Source: Dioscorea cayenensis subsp. rotundata (lineage: Eukaryota; Streptophyta; Magnoliopsida; Dioscoreales; Dioscoreaceae). From it: a DNA stretch of 64,000 nt. The stretch lies in the NCBI RefSeq assembly GCF_009730915.1, contig NC_052487.1, forward strand, positions 19,749,283-19,813,282, in the 5' to 3' direction. The notes beneath the pieces were generated by a model that did not search any database, was not told the origin of the DNA, and saw nothing but the letters and a program-made list of their open reading frames with translations. Within the stretch, counting starts at the first letter, position 1. Every line of letters begins with the position of its first letter. A program made the position numbers and the translations under genes. Positions 1 to 11,567 of the stretch are shown here, piece after piece.

Positions 1-1613
1 GGGAAAGCATGTTAAGATTAAGCAATTATGAAGCATTAGCATTAAGTATTAATATAAGTAGAGAAAGGAACAAGATAATGACAAAGAAGAGCTTAAAAGT
101 AGTGAGAAAAAGGGCCCCATGGATTCCATAAGAGACCCTAAAAAGCTGCAAGCTCACGGGACTTGAATATATTTTTGCTAAACTTGAAAGCATGGTTTAC
201 AATTTTTATATGCCATCATTGTCTTCTTTCTCACTAATATAATCTTACCTAGAGAAAGGAATCAATCAACAAGAAAAACACTTGCACATACATTATTGAA
301 TGTCAAATCCAAGAATTCCCCATTTTATTTCTAATGTACTTTCTAATTTTATTATATATATATATATTGATAATGTAGACAAACAACAACACACTCACAT
401 TATCTATATTTTAACCATATATTAAAAAAAAATTGAACCTGAGAATAAAAACAAATATGTTGATGTATTAACTCTATTATTGTACATTTATCTAATTTAT
501 TTTAAATAATTATTACCAATTTGTTAAAAATTGAATCATCAGTCCATAAGAGAAGTAAATGTCTTAATCGCTTTGTTGTTGCGGGTGGCAATTTTATTAT
601 ATTTCATTTGCTTAGGTAATTCTTATGTTAGTGTTGAATCATAGAAGTTCTCATAATTAAATATATTAGAGTATTATCTTATATAGTTTCTGGATGTATT
701 AATAGGCCTTTAGTGTAAGATGAAAACACTACTCATATTATTATTGAGTCACATCCAGAATTTATTATCATTAGATATATTGATGTATTAATTAGCATCT
801 TAGCTTTGATATATAAGAATATCTTGTCTGTTTTTCCATATGTAATTATACTTTAATTTATTTTGAAAAACATCATGTACATCATCACTACTAGAATCTC
901 TATCTATCTACATGTTCATCCCAGCTTCATTCAATTGTTTTTTTATATATGCTCCATGTTGTATTTTTCAGTTATTTTATTATATTTTTTTTATTAATAA
1001 ATCTACTTTATTAGAAAAAAATAAAAAATAAACTGTGATGCCAAGGTAAGTAATGTTAAAGTGAGAATTTTCCTAATAACAGATGTATTAGTTTAAAAAA
1101 ATTATTTAATATATTAGCACTCACACATATTAAATTATACTTTGAGTGGATACCAAGATATTAAAAAATAATAATAATAAAAAAATATCAAGTTAAAAAA
1201 TGGAAAGACAAAAGCATGCAAGAAGAAATCAATCAATTGACCAATCATGATAATGTAAATGGTGAAAAGGTAGTAGATATTCACATCCTTTTTACCACCA
1301 CCACCACAACACTACAACCACAATATATATTTCCTCCTCCTCCTCCTCCCAATGTGAATAATATAAATCAAGAGCCCATCATACCCTCCTTTTCAATCCC
1401 TCACTTTCTCACTTTTGTGGAAGAAGAAAGCAAACACCAAAACCCTAATTTAATACCTCCCTCAAAAAGCCATCTTAAGTGCATGTATTTAATACTTTTC
1501 TTTTATAATACTTTGCTGTCTTGACTAGTTAGTTGACTCCATGCAAACACAGTCCCATTGGTAACAAGTTAAAAATATTAAAAAATAATTAAGTAAATAA
1601 ATATATAAATTGC
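1..1613. other. AT-rich intergenic DNA upstream of the IDD gene
   Basis: No gene is recognised here. The stretch is strongly AT-rich with short (TA)n runs, for example near 352-367. A small open frame at 1216-1524 encodes Thr- and Pro-rich low-complexity sequence and looks like chance. It lies 0.7 to 2.2 kb upstream of the IDD start and probably includes distal promoter sequence, but no box is clear enough to name. Confidence 0.5.
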
Positions 1614-2202
1614 AAAGAGAGAGAGAGATAGAAAGAGGTAAAGGAATTTCTAGATATGCGTAGGGAACAAAGGAAAAGACAGAAAGTGCAACGTCAGTGT
1701 TGGGTTGTACTGTGTGGGCAATGAGAGAGAGAGAAGGTGAAATGGGTGGATGGTTATACACTTGGCTTACCCTTCTTCTCATCCACATAGACCCTCTCTC
1801 TCTCTCACTCTTTCTCTTTCTTTCTTCATATTGCATTTCTTGTTATCTTCTCCATAGCTTTGGTATTCATTTGAGGATTACTTTATAAGAACTTTTGATT
1901 TTTATTTGTTCATTATTATGAGTAACCAAAACTCTTAGTTTCTTGTGAGTACTTGCTTGGATTCTTTTGTTCTTATGAGCAAAAGAAAGATTTTGTTTTT
2001 GTTTCCTTTCTTCTTCTTCTTCTTCTTCTTCTTCTTCTTCTTCTTCTTCTTGTAGTTATTGTTTTTATGTCTTTCTTTGTGGAGTATTTGAGGGATGCTT
2101 AAGGCAAGATGCATGTAAGGATTTTGTTTTAGATGATTTGAGGTTGTTATATAGATCTAGACAAATTTTGTTATATATTTCAAGTTTTTTTTGGTGAGAA
2201 AG
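1614..2202 (+). promoter_or_regulatory. GA/CT-rich promoter and leader of the IDD gene
   Basis: Purine tracts of the GAGAGA type lie at about 1614-1630 and 1724-1738, and CTCTCT runs at about 1793-1812. Next comes a long TTC tract and then the IDD start codon at 2203. Such GA/CT tracts are common in plant core promoters and 5' leaders and are bound by BASIC PENTACYSTEINE proteins. Several short upstream ATGs precede the main start, for example near 1919 and 2094, so upstream ORFs are possible if the transcript begins this far out. The transcription start cannot be read from the sequence. Confidence 0.45.
2009..2051 (+). repeat. (TTC)n microsatellite in the IDD leader
   Basis: About 14 uninterrupted TTC triplets lie some 150 bp upstream of the IDD start codon. 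Pyrimidine-rich tracts of this kind are frequent in plant 5' UTRs. The tract is likely to vary in length between individuals. Confidence 0.9.
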
Positions 2203-2876
2203 ATGATGAAAGGGTTCATAATTCAGCAAAACCAAGTCGAGGAAAACATGTCTAATCTCACTTCTGCATCTGGTGAAGCTAGTAATTCTTCAAACCAGCA
2301 ACAGTCTTCTTTTGTCTCTCCAAATCCAAACCCTGCCAAGAAGAAGAGAAGTCTTCCAGGAAACCCAGGTTTTGTTTTTCTTCTTTTTGTTTTGTTCTTG
2401 ATGTTCAATTTAATTTTTGTTTGTTTGTTTGTTTTTTTTTTGTTTGGTAATGGTTATTTGTGTTTTGGATTTTGGATCTTAGACCCAGATGCAGAAGTGA
2501 TAGCTTTGTCACCAAAGACACTAATGGCAACAAACCGGTTTGTGTGTGAGATCTGCAACAAAGGGTTTCAAAGAGACCAAAACCTGCAACTTCACAGAAG
2601 AGGCCACAACTTGCCATGGAAACTTAAGCAAAGAACAAGTAAGGAAGTGAGGAAGAAGGTGTATATATGTCCAGAAGTCTCATGTGTGCACCATGATCCC
2701 TCTAGAGCACTAGGAGACCTCACAGGTATCAAGAAACATTTTAGTAGAAAACATGGTGAGAAGAAGTGGAAGTGTGAGAAGTGCTCTAAGAAGTATGCTG
2801 TTCAATCTGATTGGAAAGCTCATTCTAAAATCTGTGGCACTAGAGAATATAGATGTGATTGTGGCACTCTCTTCTC

Positions 2877-2907
<31 letters not shown>

Positions 2908-3884
2908 TTTATAAATATCTTCATGTTTTTGTTCATAAATATCATCAGCATCATCAACTTCTCAAGGTGTTGTTTCTGTGGTTAATTTGCAGGAGAGATA
3001 GTTTTATAACACACAGAGCATTTTGTGATGCATTGGCTGAAGAGAGTGCAAGATCAATCACTGGTGTTAATCCTATGATTAATCACAATCATCCTCATCA
3101 TCCTCATCATCAACTTCTCTTCTCTAACAACAACTTGATGAGCATCAGCAGCCATGAAACACAAGAGCTGACACTGAAAAGAGAAAGAGAGCAACAGCAT
3201 TTGATGAACATGAGAGGAGACATAACTCCATGGCTAGGAGGACAACATCAACAACAACAACATCAACAACAACAGCAACAGCAAGAGTACTCACATGAGA
3301 ATCAAAGCCAAAACCAAGGTCAAGTGTCACTCCAAACTTCTTACCAAACTTCAGTACCATCTCCACACATGTCTGCCACTGCATTGCTCCAAAAAGCAGC
3401 TCAAATGGGTGCAACCATGAGTAGGCCTTCAATTCATGGTCAAATGGCTGCTTCTTCTTCTACTAGTACAACTACTACTTCAACTTTATTTGGTCTTGGT
3501 TTATCTTCAAATCAAGGAAATGGTGGAAGTAGTGGGGGAACTACACTACTTCAAGAGATGATGTTGAATCCTATTGCTCAAGCTTCTGGTTTTGATGGTT
3601 CATTTGAGGATGCATTTGGAGGGTTTCTTGTGACCAAGAAAGAAGAGAAGAAGAGGAATGAGGAAGTTGTAGGGGTAGTAGGACTAGGACTAGGAGGAGG
3701 AGGAGGTGGTGGTGTTGTTGGGACTAATGAAGGGTTGACTAGAGACTTTTTGGGACTTAGAGGGAGAGCATTGTCACAAAGGGACATTCTTAACATGGCA
3801 GGGTTGGACTCTTGCATGAGTTCTTCTTCTTATGAACATCATCACCATCATCCTCATCCTCAACCTCATCCTCATCATCCATGA
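2203..3884 (+). CDS. INDETERMINATE DOMAIN (IDD) C2H2 zinc-finger transcription factor
   Basis: Three coding exons, 2203-2368, 2483-2879 and 2993-3884, give 484 residues. All junctions are GT-AG, and joining restores the family sequence GNPDPDAEVIALSP and then FSRRDSFITHRAFCDALAEE. The start at 2203 is the first ATG of the frame; four codons upstream in the same frame begin with TTG. A basic nuclear signal KKKR lies at about 46-49. The four-finger ID domain follows: C2H2 at about 77-97, C2H2 at 118-146, then two C2HC fingers at 153-173 and 180-199. The C-terminal part has a poly-Gln/His tract, the conserved motif MSATALLQKAAQMGA, the TRDFLG motif and a His/Pro-rich tail. IDD proteins bind DNA in the nucleus and many work with DELLA/SCARECROW-type GRAS proteins. 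The N-terminal MSNLTSASGEAS suggests the IDD4/5/6 side of the family, but the exact orthologue is not claimed. No lesion is seen. Confidence 0.96.
2881..2907. repeat. (TA)n microsatellite at the 5' splice site of IDD intron 2
   Basis: The donor GT at 2880-2881 runs straight into about 13 TA dinucleotides, so the first intron bases are part of the repeat. Intron 2 is short (2880-2992) and ends with a normal TTTGCAG-type acceptor. Confidence 0.85.
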
Positions 3885-4140
3885 AAGACAGTGAGTGTTT
3901 GAGAAGGTAAGGAAAAATATTTACTTTGCTCACTCACTAGTGATGTCTTTATTTAATTTTGTGGTAATTAAGAGGTTGCTATTGCACTCTTAAAAGTATT
4001 CCTCCTTAATTTTCTTCTATGTTGATTTTCATCTATCTTGTTTAATTAATTACTGTTGTAAGTTCTTTATGTGTATTATGTTTGTAATAAAGAGCATGCA
4101 AATTAATAATTAATAATGCAAGAAAATGGGTGCAAACAAA
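3885..4140 (+). terminator. Probable IDD 3' UTR with poly(A) signal
   Basis: AATAAA occurs at 4086-4091, about 200 bp after the stop codon, preceded by T-rich and TGT-containing sequence (TGTTGTAAG, TATGTTTG). This arrangement fits a plant far-upstream and near-upstream polyadenylation signal. The cleavage site is not determinable. Confidence 0.5.
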
Positions 4141-6063
4141 CTTGAACCTTGAGGATCACACATATATTGGCTACTAAATGAAAAAGGCTATCAATCATTT
4201 GAGGAGCTTTTGTTTGCTCTTTTTGTGAGAATCATTGGAGTTCAATGTGATATCATGGTGTTTTGTTTTTGTGTGTGTTTATATATATATAGTCCAAATT
4301 ATATGGACACAGAGTTGCAGACTTTTCAGTGATTCAGACATGAGAGAAACAAGCTCTAAATTTAAACCAAGGGATTTAGAAGTGTGGTAAGATTGTTAAG
4401 GAAAAAGTTCCCCTTTCTTTATATTTATATATATATATATAGTCTTTAGAAATGGATGAAGCAATAGAGATAAGAATTTTGAAAAAATGGCACAACAAAT
4501 GAAATGGATTTTATTTTTTATTTTTTGACTTAAATATATATAAAACTAGTGTGTTCATTTAGTACCTAAGGAAATATATACATGAGTGAACTTGTATATG
4601 TAGAAACTAATATAAAACGAAGCCTAACCAACTATTTATATATATAATTTTTTTTTAAATTATTTTTTTTAAAGATAAATGAAAGATAAGGGTAATATAT
4701 GATGGTGCTTCTTCAAATATTTTGAGGACCTTCATTTGGAATTTTTGCTTATGATATTACACCAGATCATTAAGAACTATATATGTCGATGTTTATCTTA
4801 TGCTTCTATGTTGTATCAAGCTAGTCTTTATATAAGACTGTTACTTTATATGTTTGAATCTTAATATAATATAAGTGGCATAATTTTTTTATATTACAAT
4901 ATGTGCTTATATTTAGTATAATTAACTTATTTCATATTTTCTATTTAATATATTATAGGAGTAAATGTTTTCCCCATTCTTAGTAGTATGTAACTCAGCA
5001 CACAATGGGATTTCAGGCAGATGTTTTTTTAGTCTTTAATACTGCAAAAAAAAAAAAATTTGGAAAAAAAATACACATTGGTAATGATCTCTTAATCTAT
5101 TAATATTGAATTTTCTGTGTAAAATATTCTGTGTCATTGTCAAAATATGCTCAAACCTCAGTCTATATAGGATGCAAGCATGAAAACACAAACGAATTTT
5201 AATTAATATATTAATGTCACACTGTGCACATCTCAACACACTTCCTATCCACGTTTTATAAATAAAAAATAAATAAATAACATATTGTGTAACCGTTGCA
5301 TAACCTACAAAATCAGCATGCATCTAACTATTATTTTACTTTTTCACTTCCAAATAACGAATATTAAAAAACATAAATTCAGCATTTCATATATATATAT
5401 ATATATAATACTCTTGCTGTGTAGAATTATCCAAAAATGAACTTTTTTTAAGAGGAAACAAGAAGATTTAACAACAACAAGAAGAAGAAGCTAAGTGAGT
5501 GGATGGTGGTGAGAACGTATGCATGATAAATGACAAAAGTGCTTTTCTGAGTCAAAACATGAGAAACATGAAGACATGCATTGAAAATAGAAAAGTTACA
5601 TATAATATATATATAAAGACACACTGAGAAGGGTTGCATTGCAGATTTGCAGTAGTGTGTTTCTTCTATTCTTTTGAGCATATATATATATATATATATA
5701 TGTTCCTTGTCTGAATGGTAATAAGGTGAGTTAATGACTTAATTGTATATAGGGTATGAAATTAAGAAGCAGGTATATATCATGAGAAGGGTTTTGGCAG
5801 TTTTGCACACCACCATGCATGATTCCCAATATTGCTACCACATTCTTTTTCCCTCACATTCTATTTAAAATTTGGTGATGATGTTTTTCATTTTTGTATA
5901 TTGTGGTCATCTCGTGATCCAAACATTGAGAAAGAGGGAAAAGCGAAGGTGAAATGGCATGTGATGTGTCTTGTATATTGTGCTTTTCCCTTTGCCCGTT
6001 GACATAGAGCATACCCCTTGCTAGATGCTAATTGTATATATATATATATATATATGTATGTAT
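4141..6063. other. AT-rich intergenic DNA with TA microsatellites
   Basis: No gene is recognised. (TA)n tracts occur at about 4426-4441, 5391-5407, 5682-5701 and 6036-6056. Short open frames here lack recognisable domains. Confidence 0.5.
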
Positions 6064-6268
6064 ATTAAATATAGATAAGCTATGTGTAGATGGTCACACA
6101 CTAGGAATTGAGTTTTACAACACATATGCTATTTATATATATATTGTTTAAATATAGACAAGCTATATGTTAAAGATAATCACACATGAAGAACTGAGTT
6201 TTACAACACATGTACTCTTTATATATATATATATATATAATTTAAATATAGACAAGCCATATGTCAGG
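6064..6268. repeat. Tandem repeat of about 90 bp, left part
   Basis: Two full units (about 6064-6150 and 6151-6243) and the start of a third (6244-6268) share AAATATAGACAAGC, then a CACACA segment, then GAGTTTTACAACAC and a variable (TA)n tail. The third unit is cut by the LTR element and continues after it at 12286. A fourth, more diverged unit follows. Confidence 0.75.
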
Positions 6269-6983
6269 TGTTACGGGTTCAATTGAGCAAATGGCGCCAA
6301 TCTGTGACAAAGGCGGGGAGAAGAATTTTAAAGATCGCCACGTGCTCTGGAGGTCACTGGTTGAGTCGCTTGAGCAACTTTATTCCAGAGACGTAGCAAA
6401 TGACTTTGAGGCAACAGAGAAGATGGTTGGGCGACGAAGCGGGCGAGTGAGAAGGGAAAAATCAAAGGTCAAGGGATTCAGTTCACGGAGACAAACTGGT
6501 CCTATGGCAGAAAGGACGAGGCACAACTTACCACTAAGTGGTTACACCTACGTGGACAGGGTCTATATAAACTAAAGAAGAGTGGAGAAGAAGTAAGAAA
6601 GAGAGAGAAAGTTCTAGGCCCGTGTGGAGTCTCTCCGTGGTCCTCTCCCATGATTCCGATCGGGAGGGAAGTGATTCCCAGCTATCTTCCTTTTTCCCTG
6701 CCTTTTTATCCGATCTATAGCTCGCGGAGCTCGGAATTTCATTTCTTTTCCATTTGAGGATTATTACTTGTTTGTTGAAAAACCCTTGATGTTCTGGTGG
6801 TTTGCATCTTTTCCTGGTAAATGGATGTTATTAGATGCTAATTTGAGAACTATCTGAGGTAATTAGAGTTTTCCTGAATAGAAACTCTTTGAATTTCATT
6901 GAGAAGTTGATTGCTAATTCAATTTGAGATAGATTTCTCTGTTATTGAATTTCCTTGATTAAGTTCTAGGAAAATTCGTTACA
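6269..6983 (+). repeat. 5' LTR of the chromovirus
   Basis: It begins TGTTACGGGTTC and ends AATTCGTTACA, and is repeated with small indels and substitutions at 11568-12285. A TATA-like box (TCTATATAAAC) at about 6562-6572 probably sets the retroelement transcript start. The short open frame at 6261-6575 lies wholly inside U3 and is not a gene. Confidence 0.92.
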
Positions 6984-6987
6984 TATT

Positions 6988-7000
6988 TGGTGCTTTCATT
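6988..7000 (+). other. Primer binding site of the chromovirus
   Basis: TGGTGCTTTCATT starts four bases after the 5' LTR and abuts the gag ATG at 7001. The TGG start complements a tRNA CCA end. It is not the initiator-Met site TGGTATCAGAGC. The matching tRNA would have an acceptor 5' strand like GCTTTCA, which I do not assign. Confidence 0.55.
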
Positions 7001-8135
7001 ATGGCTGACCATACTCGTCAGAAGGATCTCAATGCCAAGCTTGATTTGATACTCTCTACTATGGATCAAAGGGAGGAAAGATTGTTAATGGCTATGGATC
7101 AACGGGATGAGAAAGTTAAGCAGTTAGAACAAGCTTTACTCACTTTCACAAAGTATTTTGAAAATCAGCAAAATCAGAGTACTGCTAGTACTTCTTCTTT
7201 ACCTCATCCTCTACAGTATGAGTTAATCAGTGAGAATGAACAGAAGGGTACCAAGATCTATCATACCAGATCCGTTAAAGTTGATTTTCCACGGTTTGAA
7301 GGAATTGATGTGCTTAATTGGATATTCAAGGCCGAGCAGTACTTTGATTATTACCGTGTGGAAGAAGGTGAGAAAATACAATTGGCTATTATTCATTTTG
7401 ATGGCCAAGTAGTTCCATGGTACCAGATGTTACACAAAACTGGGATGCTAACTTCGTGGCAATCATTGGTCAAGGCATTGGTTCATGATTATGGACCCTC
7501 TGTGTATGAATCTCCAGATTATGCATTGTTCAACCTTTTTCAAGAGGATTCTGTGGCCACTTATTATGCTAGATTCATGGAATTGGCTAATAGAGTAGAG
7601 GGAATGTCGCCCTCTGCATTTTTGTCTCGATTTATCAGTGGGTTGAAACGAGATATTCAACGGGATGTAATTCCTTGGAAACCGGATTCCTTACCAGCAG
7701 CAGTCTCATTGGCAAAGCTTTATGAAGAGAAATATAACCCTTCTAACAAGAATTGGTCCCGGAAAAACTCTTTTTCTCCTGATATCACTCCTTCGCTACA
7801 TCAAGCAAAGGGAACACCTCCGCCAATCGAGAGCACCCGGTTCTTCCAAATAGTAGCCACCGGGGCCCACATCGACAAAGATCCTCAAAGACCTATGCAA
7901 AGAATCTCCATACAGGAAAATAAGCTTTAATGAAATGCAACTGCGCAAAGCTAAAGGCTTATGTTTCAATTGTGATGAGAAGTTTACACCTTCTCATCGA
8001 TGTGCTAATAGGAGACTTTTGTTATTACAATGGGATGAAGATTCTACTGAGGAGTCACAGCATGATGGGAATGACTTTGTTGTGGAGTTAGATACTACTT
8101 CACAGGCGAGGAGCAGTCACTTAAACATTCATTAA
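7001..8135 (+). pseudogene. Chromovirus gag (capsid and zinc knuckle), frameshifted
   Basis: The frame from 7001 to 7930 encodes 309 residues. A coiled, charged N-terminus comes first, then a retrotransposon gag domain (region around WYQMLHKTG, YYARFMELANRVEG and FISGLKRDI). A shift then moves the nucleocapsid part to 7935-8135, where CFNCDEKFTPSHRC gives a CCHC-like knuckle with unusual spacing. Gag proteins package the element RNA into cytoplasmic particles. The capsid part is well preserved, but the split from the knuckle and the downstream stops make this a pseudogene. Confidence 0.85.
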
Positions 8136-8140
8136 ATGCC

Positions 8141-8434
8141 ATGAATAGCACTACGGTTTCTGGTACTCTACGATTTTCTGGCACAATTAATGGACATTCA
8201 GTCAAAATTCTCCTCGATGGGGGCAGTGACGATAGTTTCATTCAACCGAGACTTGCTCGATTTCTGAATTTAGATGTGCAACCGACATCTGCATTCAAGG
8301 TCTTAGTGGGCAATGGTCAGACATTAGAAGTTACAGGCTGTATCCACCAACTACCAATCTGTGCATGTGGCCACACTTTGACAGCCTCTGCTTTTTTTCT
8401 ATCGCTCTATAGCGAGAGCGGAAATCATCCCTAG
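8141..8434 (+). pseudogene. Chromovirus aspartic protease remnant
   Basis: The segment reads VKILLDGGSDDSFI, followed by a flap-like region with VLVGNGQ and TVTG-like residues. The active-site triad is DGG rather than the usual DSG or DTG. Retroelement proteases of this type cut the gag-pol polyprotein as dimers. The frame closes shortly after the flap, and the linker to reverse transcriptase (about 8435-8880) is broken by indels. Confidence 0.75.
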
Positions 8435-8879
8435 GCGCCGCTTGGTTGGCCACACTTGGCGCCATGTTGTGGATTATAGCAAGCTCTCCATTCAATTTTT
8501 TTCACAAGGGACAATTTATTACTTTGCAAGGTGATATGTGGGGTTCTTCCACAGCAGATATCTCTCCACCAATTGAACAGACTATCTTCATCCAAGTCGA
8601 TTGCTGAATCTTATGAGATTTATCCCACTGAACCTGACAATTCAACTGGTGTCAATGCAAAGTGTATGTCTACTATGATCGATGAAACTCAGAAATGATT
8701 TTTTTCGCAGATATGCCCGATACTTTTACGAGAATTATTATTAAAGTATCGACGGGTTTTTCTCTCGTCCCAAGTGGTCTTCCTCCTTCCGTAGTCGCAA
8801 TCATCGTATTCCTTTACGCATGTATTCACAACCGGTCAAGGTTAGGCCATACCGGTACCCACATAGCCAGAAATCAGAA

Positions 8880-9513
8880 ATTGAATCAATGGTATCTCAA
8901 ATGTTGCAGGATGGAATAATTGAACAGAGTACTAGCCCTTTTTTTCCTCCCCAAAGTGTTGCTAGTTAAAAAAAGAAAGATGGGTCTTGGCGTTTCGCAT
9001 TGACTATAGAGCATTGAATGCAATTACCATTAAGGATGCTTTTTCCCATACCAAAGAATGATGAGTTGCTTGATGAATTACATGGGGCCGTAATTTTCTC
9101 CAAATTAGATTTGAGGTCGCTATCACCAGTGTGTTGTTACACTCAAGATGTATACAAAACGGCATTCCGGACATATCATGGCCATTTTTCAATGGCTTGT
9201 CATGCCATTTGGTTTATCGAATGCGCCTGCCACTTTTCAAGCATTAATGAATGGTATTTTCAGTTTTGCCATGAGGAAATTTGTCTTGATCTTTTTCGAT
9301 GACATTTTGGTGTATAGTGTAGATTGGGAAAGCCACATTAAGCATCTGGAGATTGTACTGCTAGCCTTACTTGATAATCATCTCTATGCCAAGTATTCCA
9401 AATGCTGTTTTGGTATGTATCAAATTGACTATTTGGGTCATTTGGTCTCTGCTGAGGGAGTCAAGATGGACACATCAAAAGTGGAATCAATCTTAATCAC
9501 AAGACTGCAATAG
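8880..9513 (+). pseudogene. Chromovirus reverse transcriptase remnant
   Basis: Pieces in several frames match the gypsy RT fingers and palm: SQMLQDGIIEQSTSPF and then KKKDGSWRF near 8900-9000, [18 protein letters not shown] near 9060-9113, and [14 protein letters not shown] at about 9199-9240. The catalytic block is FFDDILVYS at about 9293-9320. The YLGHLVSAEGV segment near 9430 is the RT thumb. Stops and shifts around 9000, 9115 and 9180 break the frame. The catalytic Asp pair survives in sequence. Confidence 0.85.
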
Positions 9514-10080
9514 CCAAACAATTGCGAGGGTTTTTTTGGGACTCAGCGTTACTACCGCAGTTCATACACGATATGCAAAGAATTATGGGACCTCTTACAG
9601 ATCCGCTAAAAAAAGATAACTTTCAATGGTCGGATTCACTTCACCGCATTCTTGGAATTGAAAACTTCTATATCATCAGCACCGGTATTGAAATTACCAG
9701 ATTTTTCGTTACCTTTTGTTTTAGAAACAGATGCATCTGGGACGGAATTGAGCTCGTCCCTCACCGTAATAATCACCCGATAGCATTTTTTTCCGTGAAA
9801 TTGACACCAAACATGCAAAAACAATCACCCTATGTCGTGGAACCTGCTTTACAAATCATCGAGGTCATGGGAAATTCAGACATTATTTGATTGGGCAACG
9901 ATTTATTATCCTGACCGATCAGAATCCTTGAAGCACTTATGCCAAGAACAATTCGATACACCCGAACAACAACGGTGGCTACCTAAATTGTTGGGTTATA
10001 ACTTTTCCATTGAATATAAAACCCTGGGAAAGAAAAATTTGGTCACTGATGCAATCGTCGAGACAATTTATGGCTTTCTT
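9514..10080 (+). pseudogene. Chromovirus RNase H remnant
   Basis: Fragments in different frames read GPLTDPLKKDNFQWS, then an ETDAS-like core around 9725, HPIAFFSVKLTPNMQKQSPYVV, and QQRWLPKLLGYNFSIEYK followed by an altered end (KNLVTDAIV). These are the RNase H segments that follow RT in chromoviruses. Frameshifts separate them. Confidence 0.75.
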
Positions 10081-10148
10081 CTGCTCAGAGTGACATTTTT
10101 GAATCAAATTATTCAATGCCAATTGAATGATCCTTTTCTCAGGCCGAT

Positions 10149-11313
10149 ATGATTCATCACCGCAACAACACAAAACCGTGGATTCACATTATTCGTGGGA
10201 AGCACAACATACTGTGGTATGATCATAAAATTTTTATTCCTGACAATGGTTCTCTGAAAAATCTTCTTCTGTATGAATTCCATGCTACTCCAGTCGGGGG
10301 ACATGCTGGTCCTTACGGACTTTTTACAAGACTTGCTAACCAAAGATATGTGGAAAGGAATGCGACAGGATGTGCTTCACTTTATTCGAAATTGCCTGGT
10401 CTGTCAACGGGCAAAGGAGAGTCATACTCATCCGGGAGGCTTGTTACAACTGCTGCTCTATACCTCATCAAATTTGGGAGGATATAGCAATGGATTTCAT
10501 ATCGGGGCTACCAAAGATCCAAAGGTTTCTCTCGTGATCATGGTAATTGTTGATCGCTTTGTCCAAATTCGGACATTTTATTCCACTCGAAATCAGATTT
10601 TTACAAGTGTTAGTGTGGTCAAGCTTTCATTCAGAATATAGTTAAACTACATGGAGTTCCCAATTCGATTGTTACTGATCGAGATAGAAGGTTTCTAAGC
10701 AAATTCTGGCAAACTCTTTTTAAAGCTATGGGAACTACTCTATCAATGTCTTCTTCTTACCACCCGCAAAACAGATGGCCAATCAAGCCCTTAACAAATG
10801 TCTTGAGTTGTACTCAGGGTGCTTTTGTCTCGTAAAAAAATCCCTGTAAATTGGGTTAATCCATCGCCATGGGCCCACTCGTATAACACTTCATTCCATT
10901 ACAAAGGTCAGCAATGTCTCCTTTTAAGATTGTTTTTTTGGAAGGGATCCTCCTCAACTCGCTACCTATTACTCAAATGATCAAGACCCTCCCGAGGTAG
11001 CTCTCTTCATCGCAAAGAATCGAGATCGGGTATTACAACAAACTCAAACAGTAATCTATTGAAGGCTCAAGTGAGAATGAAAAAAATGGCGCATAAAAAG
11101 AGGACTCGAAATCTCTTTGAGGTGGGTGATTTTGTATTGGTTAAATTGCAGCCCATACAGCAACATTCCTTGGCCTCGAGGAGAAACCAGAAACTAGGTA
11201 TGAGATACTTTGGACCTTTTCGGGTTCTACAGAGAATTGGCACAGTGGCTTACAAACTCCAATTGCCAGACAATGCAAAAATACATCCAGCTTTTCCATG
11301 TGTCTTTACTTAA
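10149..11313 (+). pseudogene. Chromovirus integrase remnant
   Basis: The zinc-binding part is seen as HATPVGGHAGPYGLF (about 10290) and then FIRNCLVCQRAKESH (about 10381). The catalytic core follows in pieces, with GVPNSIVTDRDRRFLSKFW near 10653-10710 and SSSYHPQN near 10748. The C-terminal GPY/F module at 11059-11313 includes RYFGPFRVLQRIGTVAYKL. Integrase inserts the element DNA. The core is damaged by several indels between 10640 and 11050. Confidence 0.82.
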
Positions 11314-11399
11314 AAAAATGCCATACTAGTGATAATTTGGTCTCTTCCAAAGATACCATTGTCATTCCTAACTCGATGAGCATGGTCCTCTTCTAGAAC

Positions 11400-11560
11400 C
11401 TCGTGCCATTTTTGCGTAACGTAGATATCTTGCACAATGGCCGGGTGATTCGCCAGGTTTTGGTAAAATGGGAGGATGATTACCATACATGGGAGGATGC
11501 CGCTCATGTCGCCAAGAATTACCCTGACCTTGATCTCGAGGACAAGATCTTTGAAAATGG
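11400..11560 (+). pseudogene. Chromodomain at the integrase C-terminus
   Basis: The frame at 11403-11585 carries VLVKWEDDYHTWEDAAHVA and then YPDLDLEDKI, the aromatic-rich pattern of chromovirus chromodomains. These modules bind histone marks and steer integration in chromatin. It is separated from the GPY/F part by a shift near 11313. This domain is the main reason for calling the element a chromovirus. Confidence 0.8.
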
Positions 11561-11564
11561 GGGG
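11554..11564 (+). other. Polypurine tract of the chromovirus
   Basis: AAAATGGGGGG lies three bases before the 3' LTR start at 11568, the expected position of the plus-strand primer. Confidence 0.7.
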
Positions 11565-11567
11565 TAT

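Noticed and set aside
1216-1524. 102-codon open frame with a Thr run and a Pro run
   Set aside because: Low-complexity translation in AT-rich promoter DNA, with no domain.
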